Part shown: positions 1-11,146 of the stretch, piece by piece
How positions within the stretch are numbered: position 1 is the first letter of the stretch
Layout of the letters: each line of letters begins with the position of its first letter
Assembly (NCBI GenBank): GCA_948144175.1
Contig: CANXME010002192.1
Location: 1,984,001 to 2,048,000 of the forward strand
From: Closterium sp. NIES-65
Taxonomy: Eukaryota; Streptophyta; Zygnematophyceae; Desmidiales; Closteriaceae
Direction: 5' to 3'
DNA: 64,000 nt
Notes under the pieces: model-generated
The model's input: only the letters and a program-made list of their open reading frames with translations
Told to the model about the DNA's origin: nothing
The model's database searches: none
Translations under genes and position numbers: made by a program

Positions 1-56
1 CCTATGGGATACCCCACTATAGCCTACACAAATAAGTAAGCTATAATGTTCTGACA
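1..56 (-). mobile_element. Outer end of a copia LTR (family B) cut by the window edge
   Basis: The first 56 bases match, by eye, the last 56 bases of the two LTRs of copia B (positions 37608-37663 and 41977-42032), ending in TTCTGACA. The following bases (GGCTT...) are not the polypurine-type sequence that follows the 3' LTR of B. This is therefore the outer (5') boundary of a minus-strand element or of a solo LTR whose remainder lies left of the window. Confidence 0.8.
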
Positions 57-262
57 GGCTTAGAAGCCATAGCTAGTGAGGTAGTAGAGGTTGAGTTCGA
101 GTGAGTTGAGTAGGAAGAAAAAGAGTCGAGAGAATGAAGGGGTTTGACTATGGAATTTTGTACAAAATATCGTGAAGGAAAAGGGTGCACCACCTAACAT
201 GAAAGCGATATAACTACACTAGGTTTACACTACAGGCAGTTATAGTAATGCATACAATTACA
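57..262 (-). mobile_element. Diverged LTR relic related to the LTR of the 2031-3584 element
   Basis: Read on the minus strand, this stretch shares blocks with the 240-bp LTR at 2031-2270: ACTGCCTGTAG, TAGTGTAGTTAT, GTTAGGTGGTGCACC and a pyrimidine-rich part with TTCTCTCGAC, in the same order. It is clearly more diverged than the two LTRs of the intact element are from each other. The family-B LTR at 1-56 appears to be inserted into it. The far boundary is approximate. Confidence 0.6.
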
Positions 263-2030
263 TTTTGACAAGAAGCAGCCACGTCAGCAGTACCAACACT
301 GCGCCGACCTCTGCGGGATCACCAAGAAATCCCACGGGGCCCACCTTCAGGAATGAAGGGGAGTGTTGAAACAACCAAAAGGTTATATAAAGCATTCCCG
401 AAGCTACTCCACTGTACCAGTACCGCAATAGCTTATATAGAGCATGCGGAATGTCAAGGGTCACCCGAAGGTCAACCGTCTGAGGAAGTCAACGGTCGTG
501 ACCTTTGACGATCCAGTAACCGCGCGACAGTTAATTCACTGCAACATGGTAACTGTCGAGGATAGCAATAGTCGCGATTACTGTAGCTATGCAATACAGT
601 TAATAAGGGAATGTACCCCTCAGAGTACATGGCTAGCTAGATTTCTATTTAATCTCTTGTACTCCTATCTTTCAATCATCTTGTTCTCTTTCAATTATTA
701 TTCAAAAAGGTCACTACAAAAACTTCTTTGTCTCCTCTCAGACTAAACAGATCCTATTCCATCTACTGGATCCTTTGTTGTATTGGCACACTGGGCGGAA
801 TTGTTTAGGGTGCATCAACCCTAAACATTGGGCGAAAGTGTTTCGGGTTGATGCCAAGCCCTTTGATTCACTTTTAGGGTCATCAACCTATCAGGGTCCC
901 CCTGTGTGTAAACTCTGATTGACAGTGTTCCAAAAAAAAGAGGCTGAAATGTCAGTGTTGTGTTTGTAAAAAGTCTGATGCATCAGTGTAGCACTAGTAA
1001 AAAGGCTGTCACTAACGCGTCGCATGTGATGGCAGCGGGGCAGGATCCTTGGCAGCCCTCCAGCACCACATGGTGGCCACGTTCGGATTGGCCAAGACTG
1101 ACTGCTGCAGCGAAATGGCCCGATGGTGTGAGGCGCCGCGCCAACAAAATACCTCTGAACGTGAACCAGAGGCAGAATTTCACAGGTTGGCCTCGCCACG
1201 GGGTGCTTACACCTCGAGAATCTGAGATTCCCTGTAATTGCGGTCAAATCCACATGGCACGGGTAAGAATCGCTTCAGTGTTGGTTTCGTTACAACGTTG
1301 TGGCATCAGTGTCCTAGGGGAAAAAGTCTGAAATTTCAGTGTGGCCTAATAAGAAAAGTCTGAAATTTCAGTCCCTCAAAAATCTCAACACTGACTTTTA
1401 AGGGTAGGTAAAAAAAGGACTGTTGAAATCAGGAATTTCAGGGTTTTTTTCCTGATATCTGAGGACTGGCTGATGCCCTTTGCGACAGGTTTCATATATA
1501 CATATATATATGTATATATATATATTTCCGCCATCGATGGAGGATGTCAGAATGTTATGTTTGTCTAGCCTGCAGTGGGGTACTCAATAGTGAGTACAGC
1601 CCAACTTAGGGTTTCCTATATGTACTCAACTGCTTGCTAGTGAACCTCCTCTCTTCTTCATTCTCGTTCAGTTTCTCAGAGGAGGCATATACCCTAAACA
1701 CTATGCGAATGGGTGTTCAGGATTGATGCTCTCTCTATATGGGCTTGAAAAATGTTTAACACATGACTGGGTTAAACTGTTTTCTCTTACACACTAGGCT
1801 TGTCGTTTTCGAAGATTTCGACCAATGAGCGTCGAGCTGCGTAGAAATCGCACTAAATCTGCGCTGTAATCGGAAACTGGGCAGTAACCCTGCCCCAGAA
1901 GCGATGGAAATGCGCATTTGGCTTGCAGTTTCGAAAACCGTGCTTTGTCAACTGAAAACCCCGCCCAACTTTACCGGATTCAAGAGGGTTGCGATCAGGG
2001 GGCGATCATGCAAAACAGCATGATGCACCC
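263..2030. other. Non-coding stretch, no gene recognised
   Basis: Open frames here are short and show no family resemblance. Visible structure: a cluster of short palindromes of the type AAAAGTCTGAAATTTCAGTG (944-955, 975-986, 1328-1339, 1360-1371), telomere-like CCCTAAAC/TTTAGGG motifs near 805-825 and 1690, and an AT dinucleotide tract at about 1492-1526. Confidence 0.5.
1492..1526. repeat. AT-rich microsatellite
   Basis: Alternating TATATACATATATATATG-type sequence of about 35 bp, self-complementary. Confidence 0.85.
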
Positions 2031-2270
2031 TGTCAGAGTTTATATCTGTAACTGCCTGTAGCTGTAGTTAGTGTAGTTATTACAAACTGTGTTAGGTGGT
2101 GCACCTTTGTTCACTTGCATATATGTGATTGCAAATCTATAGTAAACACCACATTCTTCCCGAAATTCTCTCGACACCCTTGGCACAACCAACTCGATCC
2201 TCCTTGGCCTAGGCTACTAAGCCTAGGCCGAACTATTCTCCTAACTACCTATTGTGTTAGTTTCACGACA
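2031..2270 (+). repeat. 5' LTR of the non-autonomous element
   Basis: 240 bp, TG...CA ends, preceded by CACCC and followed by a tRNA-iMet-like primer site. Confidence 0.93.
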
Positions 2271-3344
2271 TGCTATCAGAGCAAGTTTCGTCCTGGCCTG
2301 TGGGCCCGCCGTATGCTTCTGCTGCTGTTCTTTGCCGGTCGCGCGCCTAGGTCGCGTGGCGATTTCTCATTAATGTCCCGCCCTAGGATGGCGAGTGACA
2401 TCTACCCTGCCCGTCGTGTGCCCCGTGGCGTGCGACGGGGAACTAAACTACCTACCTACCTGAACTGCCCGTCGCGTGCCCCGTGGCACACGACGGTGCC
2501 CTGCCCGTCGTACGCCCCATGGCACGCGACGGTGCCCTGCCCGTCGTGCGCCCCGTGGTGTGCGACGGTGCACTACCTACCTACCTACCTGAGTCGCCGT
2601 GTACCCGCCCCTGGCGCACTCGGCGGTGTCTCACTCGCGCCTGCACTTGCTGCAGCCGCCCCTGCATCACCCGGCGCCTGCCCTTGGAGCAGTCGCCCTC
2701 GCTCCTGCACTCGGTGCAGCCGCCACTACCTCACCCCGCACCTACACTCCCTGAAGCCGCCCCTGACCTACCCGCGCCAACCATCAGTAGCCGCTCTGCG
2801 GCTTTCTCCCCGCCCACCCCCTCCTCCTTCGTTTCCCTGCAGCCGTGGGGGGGAGGGTATGGGGGTGGCGGGTGTTGGGGTGATGGGTGATATGCTTCCC
2901 TTCCCCTCCTCCTTTCTTTCCCACTGCTGCAGCTGCCGCTGGGGAGAGGGTGTGAGGGTGTGGGGGAGCTGGGGGAGTCGCATTGGGATGGCGGGTGTGA
3001 GACCAACTTCCCTTCCCCTCCTCCTCCTCCTTTCTTTCCCGCTGCTGCAGCTGCCGCTGGGGGGAGGGTGTGAGGGTGTGGGGGAGCTGGGGGAGTGGCA
3101 CTGGGGTGGCGGGTGTGAGACCATCCAGCAGCCGTCCCTCCACCTCTCCTCTCTTCCCCCCTGTGCTGCTTCTGCAGCAGTGTGGGGGGGAGGGGGAGGG
3201 GGAGGGTGAGGAGATAGCAGGAATTCTTGCTGTACCTTTGCTGCTGTACTACCTACCTACCTACCTACCTGCTGCTGCTGCTATTTGTGTACCCCTGCAG
3301 GTTGTGTTCTGCACAAACTCCTGCTGCAGGCAGTTATGGGGGAG

Positions 3345-3584
3345 TGTCAGAGTTTATATCTGCAACTGCCTGTAGCTGTAGCTAGTGTAGTTATTACAAA
3401 CTGTGTTAGGTGGTGCACCTTTGTTCACTTGCATATATGTGATTGCAAATCTATAGTGAACACCACATTCTTCCCGAAATTCTCTCGACACCCTTGGCAC
3501 AACCAACTCGATCTTCCTTGGCCTAGGCTACTAAGCCTAAGCCGAACTATTCTCCTAACTACCTATTGTGTTAGTTTCACGACA
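3345..3584 (+). repeat. 3' LTR of the non-autonomous element
   Basis: 240 bp, nearly identical to 2031-2270, followed by CACCC at 3585-3589. Confidence 0.93.
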
Positions 3585-3589
3585 CACCC

Positions 3590-4290
3590 CGCCCAAAGGA
3601 TGTGCGCAACTACACCCCCCAACACAGCAATACCTTCCTGGTTCATCACGAATACGAAAATAGGCAGATCTAGCACAATGACATGACGATGGTTGTGCAG
3701 TACTATAATTACCATGCAAATGTATTGTTGGGCTGAAAAAGCCCTTAGGATCTTTGCAGGGGTGAACTCTGGGTAGAGTTGGTGTAGTAGCGGAAGCGTT
3801 AATAAGGAGTTGTGAACCACCTTGCGCTAGTATGTGAGGGCAAAGTAAGTTGATTAAAACAAGGAGATACAAGATTATATATGAATACAGGGAATATGAA
3901 AAGACACAGTTATAACTACTTTACTGTTGCTGTTGCGGTTCGATACAGTGACGACTCGGGCAACTGCTCTGTAACGAGTCAGTTGTGTGTCCTTGCTGTC
4001 GCGCTGTACTCGTCAGGTCAAAGGTCACTGACCTTTGACTTTTGCGTAACCTCCAGCGGTTACTTCAACCTCCAAGGGTTGACTCGCTGGTTCCTCGATA
4101 TGCTCTGCTTCGCATGTGCCTTAGTGTTTCGACACGACAGAGGCGCTTACCGGCAGGACCAATTGTTTCGAACATGTATTACATGCTATATTACAAGGAT
4201 GCGAGTTTTGCGCAGTGAATGTGCTCCAGTGTTAGTCGCAATCCAACAGTCATCATGCACGGCAATCATGGCGCCCACAGCATATGATTA
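3590..4290. other. Non-coding stretch, no gene recognised
   Basis: Only short open frames with no recognisable family. It is the right flank of the non-autonomous LTR element; nothing else structured was seen. Confidence 0.5.
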
Positions 4291-4373
4291 GCAGTCGCAT
4301 GATTGCCTGGACACATGTGTAGCATCATAAAATGACGTGCGGAGGTATGGAGAGGCCAAGGAAGTGTGAATTG

Positions 4374-4625
4374 GCTGCCGTGACTGCCTTGCGGTGGCCA
4401 GCATACTCCCAATCGACAAGGACAGTGGGAGCAAGAGTGAGAGTGGATGAGCCCGCAAGAGGGTGGGTAGGAGTGACGGCGAGATGACCTGGCTGGTCAC
4501 AGGGAGATATCCGGCGGGAGGGAAGGTGCGAGGATGTGCAGATTGGCAGACATGACAGCCATGGCCAGAAACATGGCCAGCACGCCCTGCGATGGCTTTG
4601 CCCAAGAAACTGCAATGGCCCATGG
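4374..4625 (-). pseudogene. Degenerate copies of the last ZIP exon, downstream of the gene
   Basis: Minus-strand remnants of the terminal exon of the neighbouring ZIP gene. At about 4497-4625 the tail MFLAMAVMSANLH... is followed by the same PPDISL-stop ending; a one-base deletion before it breaks the frame. A second remnant at about 4374-4416 reads EYAGHRKAVTA. The intact version of this exon is 4769-4932. These look like tandem copies of the exon that decayed. Confidence 0.75.
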
Positions 4626-4768
4626 GATGGCTTTCTATGGTGCTCTAGATAAAGCACTGCCATGCAACGGTGGCCCCTGGAAGCTTGGGGTAGAAAATGA
4701 CCACGCAGAGATCAGTGGCTGGTCACAGGGGGTGTTCCAGGGTGGGCCACAAGGGGGTCTATAGCTGG

Positions 4769-7700
4769 TCACAGCGAAATGTCTGGCGGGAGAGAGAGTG
4801 CGAGGAGGTGCAGGTTGGCGGACATGACCGCCATGCCCAGGAACATGGCCTGCACTGCCCTGCGATGGCCCGCGTACTCAAAGGCGAGAGGCAGCATCTC
4901 GTGCAGCACTAGGAACGCCATGATGCCACCCACTGCATGCACAGGGATGCAGAGACATGTACAAATATCCGACAGAGGAGGTCTTAGCTCGGTGTGAACA
5001 GCACTGGCAGCACAAGGAGAGGCATCTCATGCAACCAGAGGACCACCGTGATGTCGCCCACTGCATGCACAGAGATGCAGAGGAATGCAGAGCGGTGCAG
5101 AGAAATGGAGTGGGATGGGGAGGGATGGAGCGGACGCACAAGCCAGCACAGTCATTGGGAGCAGAGTGAAAGAGGCAGCACAAGCACCATGCCAGCACAG
5201 ACAGCACAACTGGGAAAACCAGCACTGCAAAAGAGAGCAGAGACGTACCACCGGCAAGCAGCCCTTCGATAATATCCGGGGCGAGGGAGGCCGGGAAGAA
5301 GAGGGCCACAAAGACGACCCCCAGGGGCTCCGCAGCCCCCGATAGAGCCGCGGCTCGGAAGGCCACCCAACCGCTTCCCAAAAAGGGGAGAAGAGAAGAA
5401 CACATACCGCCAGCAAGAAGTCCCTTAATGAGGTCCGGGGCGAGTGAGGCGAGGAAGAAGAGAGCCACAAAGACCACCCCCAGGGGCTCCGCAGCCCCTG
5501 AAAGAGCCTCGGCTCGGAAGGCCGCCCAGAGGCTGCCCGAAAAGGGGAGGAGAGAGAGCAGAGCACGTACCGCCAGCAAGCAGCCCTTCAATAATATCCG
5601 GGGCGAGCGAGGCCGGGAAGAAGAGAGCCACGAAGATGACCCCCAGGGGCTCTGCAGCCCCCGAAAGAGCCGCGGCTCGGAAGGCGGCCCAGCGGCTGCG
5701 CGTGCCGAAGTAGATAGGGAGGGCGACTGCTAGGCCCTCTGGGATGTTGTGTAGCGCGATGGCCACTGCCAGGCTGATTCCCACCCGCAGACCCTGAGAG
5801 GAGGAGGAGGAGGGGAGATGGGAAGCAAAGGGGGAACGTGTTAAGTAGATGGGGAGGGCGACTGCGAGGCCCTCTGGGATGTTGTGTAAAGCGATTGCTA
5901 CTGCCAGGCTGATGCCCACTCTTAGGCCCTGAGAGGAGGAGGAGCGGGGTGAGGGGAAGCAAAGGGGGAATGTGTTCAAGCAGATGGGGAGGGCGATGGC
6001 GCGGCCCTCTGGGATGTTGTGTAGCGCTGTGGCCACCGCTAGGATGATTCCACTCGCAGGCCTTGAAGGGAGGAGAGGGGGGAGGATAAGGAGGGAAACA
6101 GGTGGGCATCGAAAACGAGGTAAGAAGTGAAGGGCCTGAAAAGGGTGGAAGGATGAGGGAGAAGAAAGGGTACTACAGAAGCCAGACCACCAGTATCTCC
6201 TATCCGACCCAATTCTCCCCCTGACCTCACAAAATCCCCCTAACACTAGTACCTCCAGTAACCCCCGTACCCCTTTCCACTCCTCCCCACCTTCATGGAC
6301 CCCAGGAACACGGCGATGCCCTCAGGGAAATTATACAGGCTGATTCCAAGAGCCTTGATCACCCCACTCCACAGCACTGCCCCCCACCTTCATACACCAG
6401 TCACAACACCTCTCCACTCCTCCTCACCTTCATGGAGCCAAGAAACACAGCGATGCCTTCTGGGAAGTTGTGCAGGCTGATTCCCAAGGCTGTGATCACT
6501 CCACTCCACAGCACTGCTTGCCGCCGCCTCTGCATCTCCCGCTCCCCCACCTCCCTTTCCGCAACCCCCCCATCTCGATCCTCCCTCCCTGCCAACCCCC
6601 TCTCTCGCTGCTCCCTCTCCCCCCTACTCCACACTCCCTTTCCCTGCTCCATATTCTCTCCACGAGGTATTTGAAAGCTATCAAATATCATCTTCTCCCT
6701 ATTCCCATCCCTTGCTCCTCTTGCAACCGTCCCACCCTTTAATCTCCGTCTATCCCCCCCCTCCCCTTCCACCCCTCTCCCTCCGCCCTCACCCACGTGA
6801 GCACCATCAGTATTCCCACTCCCCACACCATCACGGCTATCCCACTCGCTGCTTTTGATCCCACTAAGCCAATGCTCCACACGACTGTCTCTCTCGCTGT
6901 CCGAGCCTGAGCCTCGGACCAGGTTCGGGTGCTCCGCCGAGCCAGCTCTTGGCAAACCTGAGGCTCGGTTCGGGTCCGAATCAGGGCTTTCCGAGCCTAA
7001 GGCTTGGGTGAGATCTAGGGACGAGAGGGAGGAAGGGAGGTAGAAGGAAGAGGAGGAGGAGGCGGAGGGGGAATTAAGTCGAGCGAGTGTTTGTTTTCGG
7101 ATAAGAAGAGGTGGTGAGTCTGGTGGTGGTGGTGTCACTGTTGGTGTCAGTGCTACTGCTGCTGGTGCTGGTGGTACTGCTGCTGCTGTTGCTCCTGCTG
7201 GTGCTGTTGCAGCTGGTGCTACAGCTGATGGTTGAATAGGTTGATCTGTCCGTTGCCTCTCCGTGAATGGTTCGGACGTAGGTTGGGATGCAGGCTCGGG
7301 CGTAGATTCGGATACGGGGTCGGATGAGTATTGCAATAGAGGTTCGGACGATGGTTCGGGAGCTACAGAAGGCTCGGGCGCGAGGGAAGGCTCGGGAACA
7401 AAGTGTACAACCGTTGCAAATAAAAGCGCTCCTGCAAAGAACTGAGAGGCACCACGAGTAAGTGTGGGACAGAGGGGAAGATATCAGGAAAGAGAGGGGA
7501 GAGAGGGAGAATGAAGAGGAGAGAGCATGGGGGACAAGAGGGAAGAGAAAGAGGAGAGTGTATGGGAAGGGAGAGATTGCCAGGCGAGCATCACAGGAAA
7601 AGAGAATGGCAAAGAAGCTGCAGCGAAGGAGCCTTACCTCCACCCACACGCCCCAGTTTTTGGACCAGCAAGCAGAGGACGTACCCATAGGTTGGCAGCA

Positions 7701-8802
7701 GGAAAGCCGATGGTGTCAATGGCTTCTGGCACGAGATCGAAGAAGGTGAGGCTCAGCATGAGCCCGCTGGCAAAGCCCTGCATCGACAGACGGACGGAGG
7801 GGGTGGGTGGGTTTATGGTTGGGGGGAGATGGAGGGGAAGGGAAGGGAATGCAGAACAGCTTTGCACGAGACCAAAGAAGGTGAGGCTCAGCATGAGCCC
7901 GGCGGCAAAGGTCTGAGCCGATGGAGAATGAGGGGGAGAGGGGAAGAGGGGGAAGGGGCGAGAAAACGGGATACTGAAATCACCATAAGGGGTACGGGCA
8001 CGAAGTGAAAGAGCATGAGAATCCGCATGGGGTGAAGAGCGAGGTGAGGTGAGGTGAGGTGGGGTGGGGTAAGGTGGGGTGAGGTGAGGTGAGGTGGGGT
8101 GAGGAGCGGTGAGGTGGGGTGAGGTGGGGTGAGGTGAGGTGAGGTGAGGTGAGGTGAGGTAAAGTAAGGTACGGTGAGGTGGGGTGCAGAAGGGTAGGCT
8201 GCAGGGTACCTGCAGGAGCCCAAGGCGCTTGATATCGGGTACGGCTTGCAGCACCACAAGAGCACCGCCTGGTGGGAAGAGGTGGGAGGGGGTGGGACGG
8301 GGTGGGAGGGGGTGGAGGGGGTGGGAGGTGTGAGGAGGTGACAGGAGGTGAGAGGAGGTGACAGGAGGTGAGAGGAGGTGGGAAGAGGTGAGAGGAGGTG
8401 GGAGGTGAGAAGAGGATATGGCAGGAGATTGAAGGAGATGGGTGGGCAGGGGATTCAAGGATGGGGGTTTCCGCAGGGGAACTCCCAATCTCGTGCGAAC
8501 AATCTCGTTATGAACAATTCCCGTCCTCAACTCCCAAGGAGATTGGTCGTGCAAGCGATGCCAAATCGAGGCGACAGCTTGGTGGTATTTTGAGGCGCCT
8601 CAAAATACACATCAAAGCTTGGTGGTGCCTCGAATGAAGAGTTTACAATGTTACGGAGGGTGAGAGAACCCAACGACTCACCAAGAGCCGTGCTCAGGCT
8701 GCCCACGAGAGTGAGAGCGAGGGCGATGCCGACTTGAGGCGACAGCCCGATGCCAAACCCCATGGACGGAAGGCCTGCCAGCACAGACGTAATGGACGCC
8801 AT
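4769..8802 (-). CDS. ZTP29-like: ZIP-family zinc transporter, ZTP29-like, six exons
   Basis: Putative ZIP metal transporter moving zinc or related divalent metals into the cytosol across an internal or plasma membrane. Suggested exons: 8802-8682, 8268-8210, 7777-7685, 7441-6428, 5793-5571, 4932-4769. All five introns begin GT and end AG, phases agree, and the total is 1,674 nt (557 aa plus stop). Family hallmarks occur in order: LVGSLSTALG in helix 1, GLMLSLTFFDLVPEAI, NLWFFAGALLFA, then a long acidic/Ser-Pro-rich cytosolic loop (most of exon 4). After the loop come GISLHNFPEG, ALHNIPEGLAVALP (the metal-binding motif of helices 4-5), ALSGAAEPLGV, and GGIMAFLVLHEMLP. ATG 8802 is the first in-frame Met; the frame is open upstream to 9366 but lacks an ATG there. 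The loop is far longer than in plant ZTP29 (family knowledge). Several exons have extra copies in the introns, so alternative splicing is possible. Confidence 0.88.
5022..5075 (-). repeat. Partial copy of the start of the last ZIP exon
   Basis: Minus-strand sequence GCATGCAGTGGGCGACATCA and following bases match the intron end and beginning of the intact last exon near 4932, including the acceptor. It then degrades after the LHEM-like segment. Confidence 0.65.
5249..5376 (-). repeat. Extra copy 3 of the ZIP 'AFRAAALSGAAEPLG' exon
   Basis: Encodes AFRAAALSGAAEPLGVVF and LAPDIIEGLLAG, matching the second half of exon 5 (5571-5717). It has a plausible acceptor (...GGGAAG) and a GTACGT donor. 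It could be an alternative exon or a pseudoexon; its reading frame does not fit simply after exon 5. Confidence 0.8.
5408..5543 (-). repeat. Extra copy 2 of the ZIP 'AFRAAALSGAAEPLG' exon
   Basis: Encodes AFRAEALSGAAEPLGVVF and LAPDLIKGLLAG. It is preceded by a pyrimidine tract and CAG, and followed by a GTATGT donor, so splice signals look intact. Lies about 165 bp downstream of the equivalent part of exon 5. Confidence 0.8.
5849..5933 (-). repeat. Extra copy of the ZIP 'HNIPEG' exon
   Basis: Encodes LRVGISLAVAIALHNIPEG and LAVALPIY after a CTCAG acceptor, nearly identical to 5718-5793. It continues into non-homologous sequence without an obvious donor. Confidence 0.8.
5983..6057 (-). repeat. 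Third, more diverged copy of the ZIP 'HNIPEG' exon
   Basis: Encodes SGIILAVATALHNIPEGRA and IALPI. It is more diverged than the copy at 5849-5933, with the motif still readable. Confidence 0.75.
6296..6372 (-). repeat. Extra copy of the ZIP 'HNFPEG' segment
   Basis: Encodes LWSGVIKALGISLYNFPEG and IAVFLGSMK followed by a GTGGGG donor. It duplicates the 3' part of exon 4 (6428-6510), with His replaced by Tyr in the motif. Confidence 0.8.
7867..7912 (-). repeat. Partial copy of ZIP exon 3
   Basis: Encodes TFAAGLMLSLTFFGLV, matching exon 3 (7685-7777), then diverges. Confidence 0.75.
8040..8168. repeat. GAGGT/GGGGT pentamer repeat in a ZIP intron
   Basis: More than twenty units of GTGAG/GTGGG-type pentamers. 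A related GGAGGTGAGA-type array occupies about 8271-8410. Both lie in introns of the ZIP gene. Confidence 0.85.
8585..8608. repeat. Perfect 24-bp palindrome with TTTTGAG core
   Basis: Left arm GTATTTTGAGGC is exactly complementary to the right arm. Lies in the first intron of the ZIP gene. Confidence 0.9.
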
Positions 8803-8854
8803 AACCGATTCTGCTGCTGTTGTTGTGTGTGGGGTTGCGGCTGCCAAAGTGTCA

Positions 8855-8901
<47 letters not shown>

Positions 8902-9366
8902 GGCTCCAGTCACGGCTGCACCAACTGTGTCTGCAGCCGTGTGTCCCACTTGTAACGCGCCCAATTGGGATGCTTCCGGTTGAATCGCTGCCAGCGCTGC
9001 CGCTGGAGTTGCTGCCGCTGCTGTGAGCGCCGCCGATGCCGCAAGCAGCAGTGTTCCCCCTGCTGACGTCGCACGAGCAGATGCTGCTGCTGCTGCTGCT
9101 GCTACTACTGTTTGAGGCGGTGGTGCTGGTGGTGGTGGCGGTGCTGGTGGTGGTGGCGGTGCTGGTGGTGGTGGCGGTGCTGGCGGCCCTCTTTCTGACC
9201 GTGCTGCCTTCACGGACTTCGAAACTACTTGCTTGCCGGAATGCTCTCTTGAGTTTCTCAAATGGGTCGTAGACAGCGAGGACGTGAATTTGACGAGCGG
9301 ATCCAAACGGCAGACCAGCTGAATGAGACCCGATTGACTGCTAGACGTCACGCCAGGCCGGCACAC
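8803..9366 (-). other. Open frame upstream of the ZIP start, Ala- and Pro-rich
   Basis: In frame with ZIP exon 1 but without an ATG. It encodes alanine runs (from a CTG/CAG repeat near 8857-8900) and PPPPPAP repeats (18-bp unit, about 9117-9185). It could be 5' untranslated sequence or coding sequence joined to an unseen upstream exon. Confidence 0.5.
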
Positions 9367-11137
9367 CTGCGGACGAAGGAGTTGGCGGGAAACAAACGCT
9401 ACTGGTAAATCTCCTGGGAAACAAGTGCGGGAAACAGTGTCTTGGTAATTGGTACCGTGCTACGTGTTTTGAGCCGACTCAAAACACGACTCATTACACA
9501 CACGGAGCCACTACCGTGCTACCAGGTACTACAGAAAAGAAATCGCGCAGGGGGGAAAGCTCAATCACGCACAGCAGTCCCGTTTGGGAGTTCTCCGTTC
9601 GTGCTCGAGGGTACCACCTCGGAGCGCAGTGCGATGCTCACGCACACGCAACCGCAGTGGAGAAGTCAGTCACTTGTTAAATGGTTTTTGCTCACTCTCG
9701 AATTCAAAAAACGATTGCTTGAATCTCTGGTTGCGGAGCTCACTCACACACAGCAGCAGCAATAGCGCGACTTCAGATACTTCGTCACGGCAACCGCCGT
9801 TAGACCATCGTTCGCGCTCATCAAGCTGCGGCGTTTCCGCTAACGATGCTGTTCAAGAAAATACTGAAATGGCTCTGCCTAATTCACGACCACAATCAAG
9901 ACGATATGAAGGTTGAATGCAAACTCGACGAGCCGCCAGTAGAGAAATGAGTCGCCTTGATGTTTCTGCCCCCAAAATTGAACGCAATCTATCGAGTACG
10001 CAGCGACGCTTAGCGAATAACTACGTTTTAGAGTTATGTAACGGCTCAGCGACGCTTGTCGACGAATAGGCAAGTACCTGATTTCGAGAACGAAGCGTAG
10101 ATTGGCAGCTGGAGCAAACACGTGTCAATTCGTGGCAGGAGTGGCCGCTGAAGCAGCTTCGGGCCATGGACGACCGGAGAAGCAGGAGTAATTGACAGGA
10201 AGGGTCATTCGGCCATGGCTCTAACGATTTTTTTTGTGATTCGCAAATCAAGCTGAGAAACGGTCAGTGACCAACAAGGTAAGTCGTCCAGCTGTTTCTG
10301 GAATTTGCCTGCAGAATCGGTTCTCAACGGAGTCAAGAAGATGCGATAAAAAAATCGACGCGATGTCCGACGACTCGCCGGCACACCGAGTTCGTTTCCT
10401 CCCTCTGAGAATTGGCAACGTGGACGGCGAAAATAAACAGCACCGCGGAATTCTACAACGATGACGATTACTACGGCGGCGCGGAAATAGTAGGGACTGC
10501 GGAACCAGCACCAACAGGACTCAAGAGAATCACCCAAAGAAGACCAGATAATCAACGAGGGGTTTCAGGAAATGGAGTCGTGCATACTCCAGTCGTCGAC
10601 AGGCGGCGTGAAATGCGATGTCTCAGGTGGACTGCTTACAGCCTTCAGCTATTTACAAGCTGCTCGTCGTCCACTCACCACCACCACCCCTCTCCCCCCA
10701 TGGAGCATCCCTTCCCATTATCTTCCATGTGGTGTCACGTCATCTGATTGTAAACCTCTTCCTGCTAGATTTAACCTACTGAACCGCTCTGTCCCGTTCT
10801 GCATTCTTCACTTGAGCGCATTCTTCAATTGAGCGGATTCTTCACTGCCCCATTCGACTGTTCGAGGTGCGCAACCCTCACTCTCGTTTCCGCCTCTCCT
10901 CGCCCTCCTCCCCCTGACCCTCGCGCCTCTTGTTCATTCCTCCCGTAATCTTCCCCTCTTCCCCCCTCCCCCACACTCTCGCCCTTTCCCTCCCCGCCCC
11001 GCAAACCAGCCCACACGAGCAGCATGCCCAGTGGTCTGATGCCAGCCACAGCCCGCAACATCCAATCCCAAGGTGCTCCGTGATTTCTCTCCGCCAATCA
11101 CAAGGTCCCGTTCAACCCGCGCGGTTCTCGAACATGT
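9367..11137. other. Region upstream of the ZIP gene, no gene recognised
   Basis: Probably contains the ZIP promoter, but no element could be assigned. One hairpin, arms CGTGTTTTGAG / CTCAAAACACG with a 4-base loop, lies at 9463-9488. Confidence 0.5.
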
Positions 11138-11146
11138 GATGAAGAA

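Larger units (their letters stand above)
2031..3584 (+). mobile_element. Complete non-autonomous LTR retrotransposon (1.55 kb)
   Basis: Two 240-bp LTRs (2031-2270 and 3345-3584) start TGTCAGAGTT and end TTTCACGACA. They differ at about five positions by eye. The element is flanked by perfect 5-bp target duplications CACCC (2026-2030 and 3585-3589). A primer-binding site like initiator tRNA-Met (TGCTATCAGAGC, 2271-2282) follows the left LTR, and a purine run (ATGGGGGAG) precedes the right LTR. The 1,074-bp interior encodes no gag, protease, integrase or reverse transcriptase. It holds a 36-bp repeat (about 2408-2572), CTAC repeats, and two copies of a unit of about 117 bp (about 2893-3122). 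It must have been mobilised by another element's proteins. Confidence 0.93.

Noticed and set aside
444-746. 100-codon plus-strand frame starting MRNVKGHPKV
   Set aside because: No family resemblance, no splice or neighbour support; length is compatible with chance.
2115-3209. 364-codon frame within the non-autonomous LTR element
   Set aside because: It starts inside the LTR and is made of translated tandem repeats; no retroelement domain is present.
57-4290. tRNA or rRNA genes in the gene-poor left part
   Set aside because: No cloverleaf with conserved A and B boxes and no rRNA-like sequence could be recognised by reading both strands.
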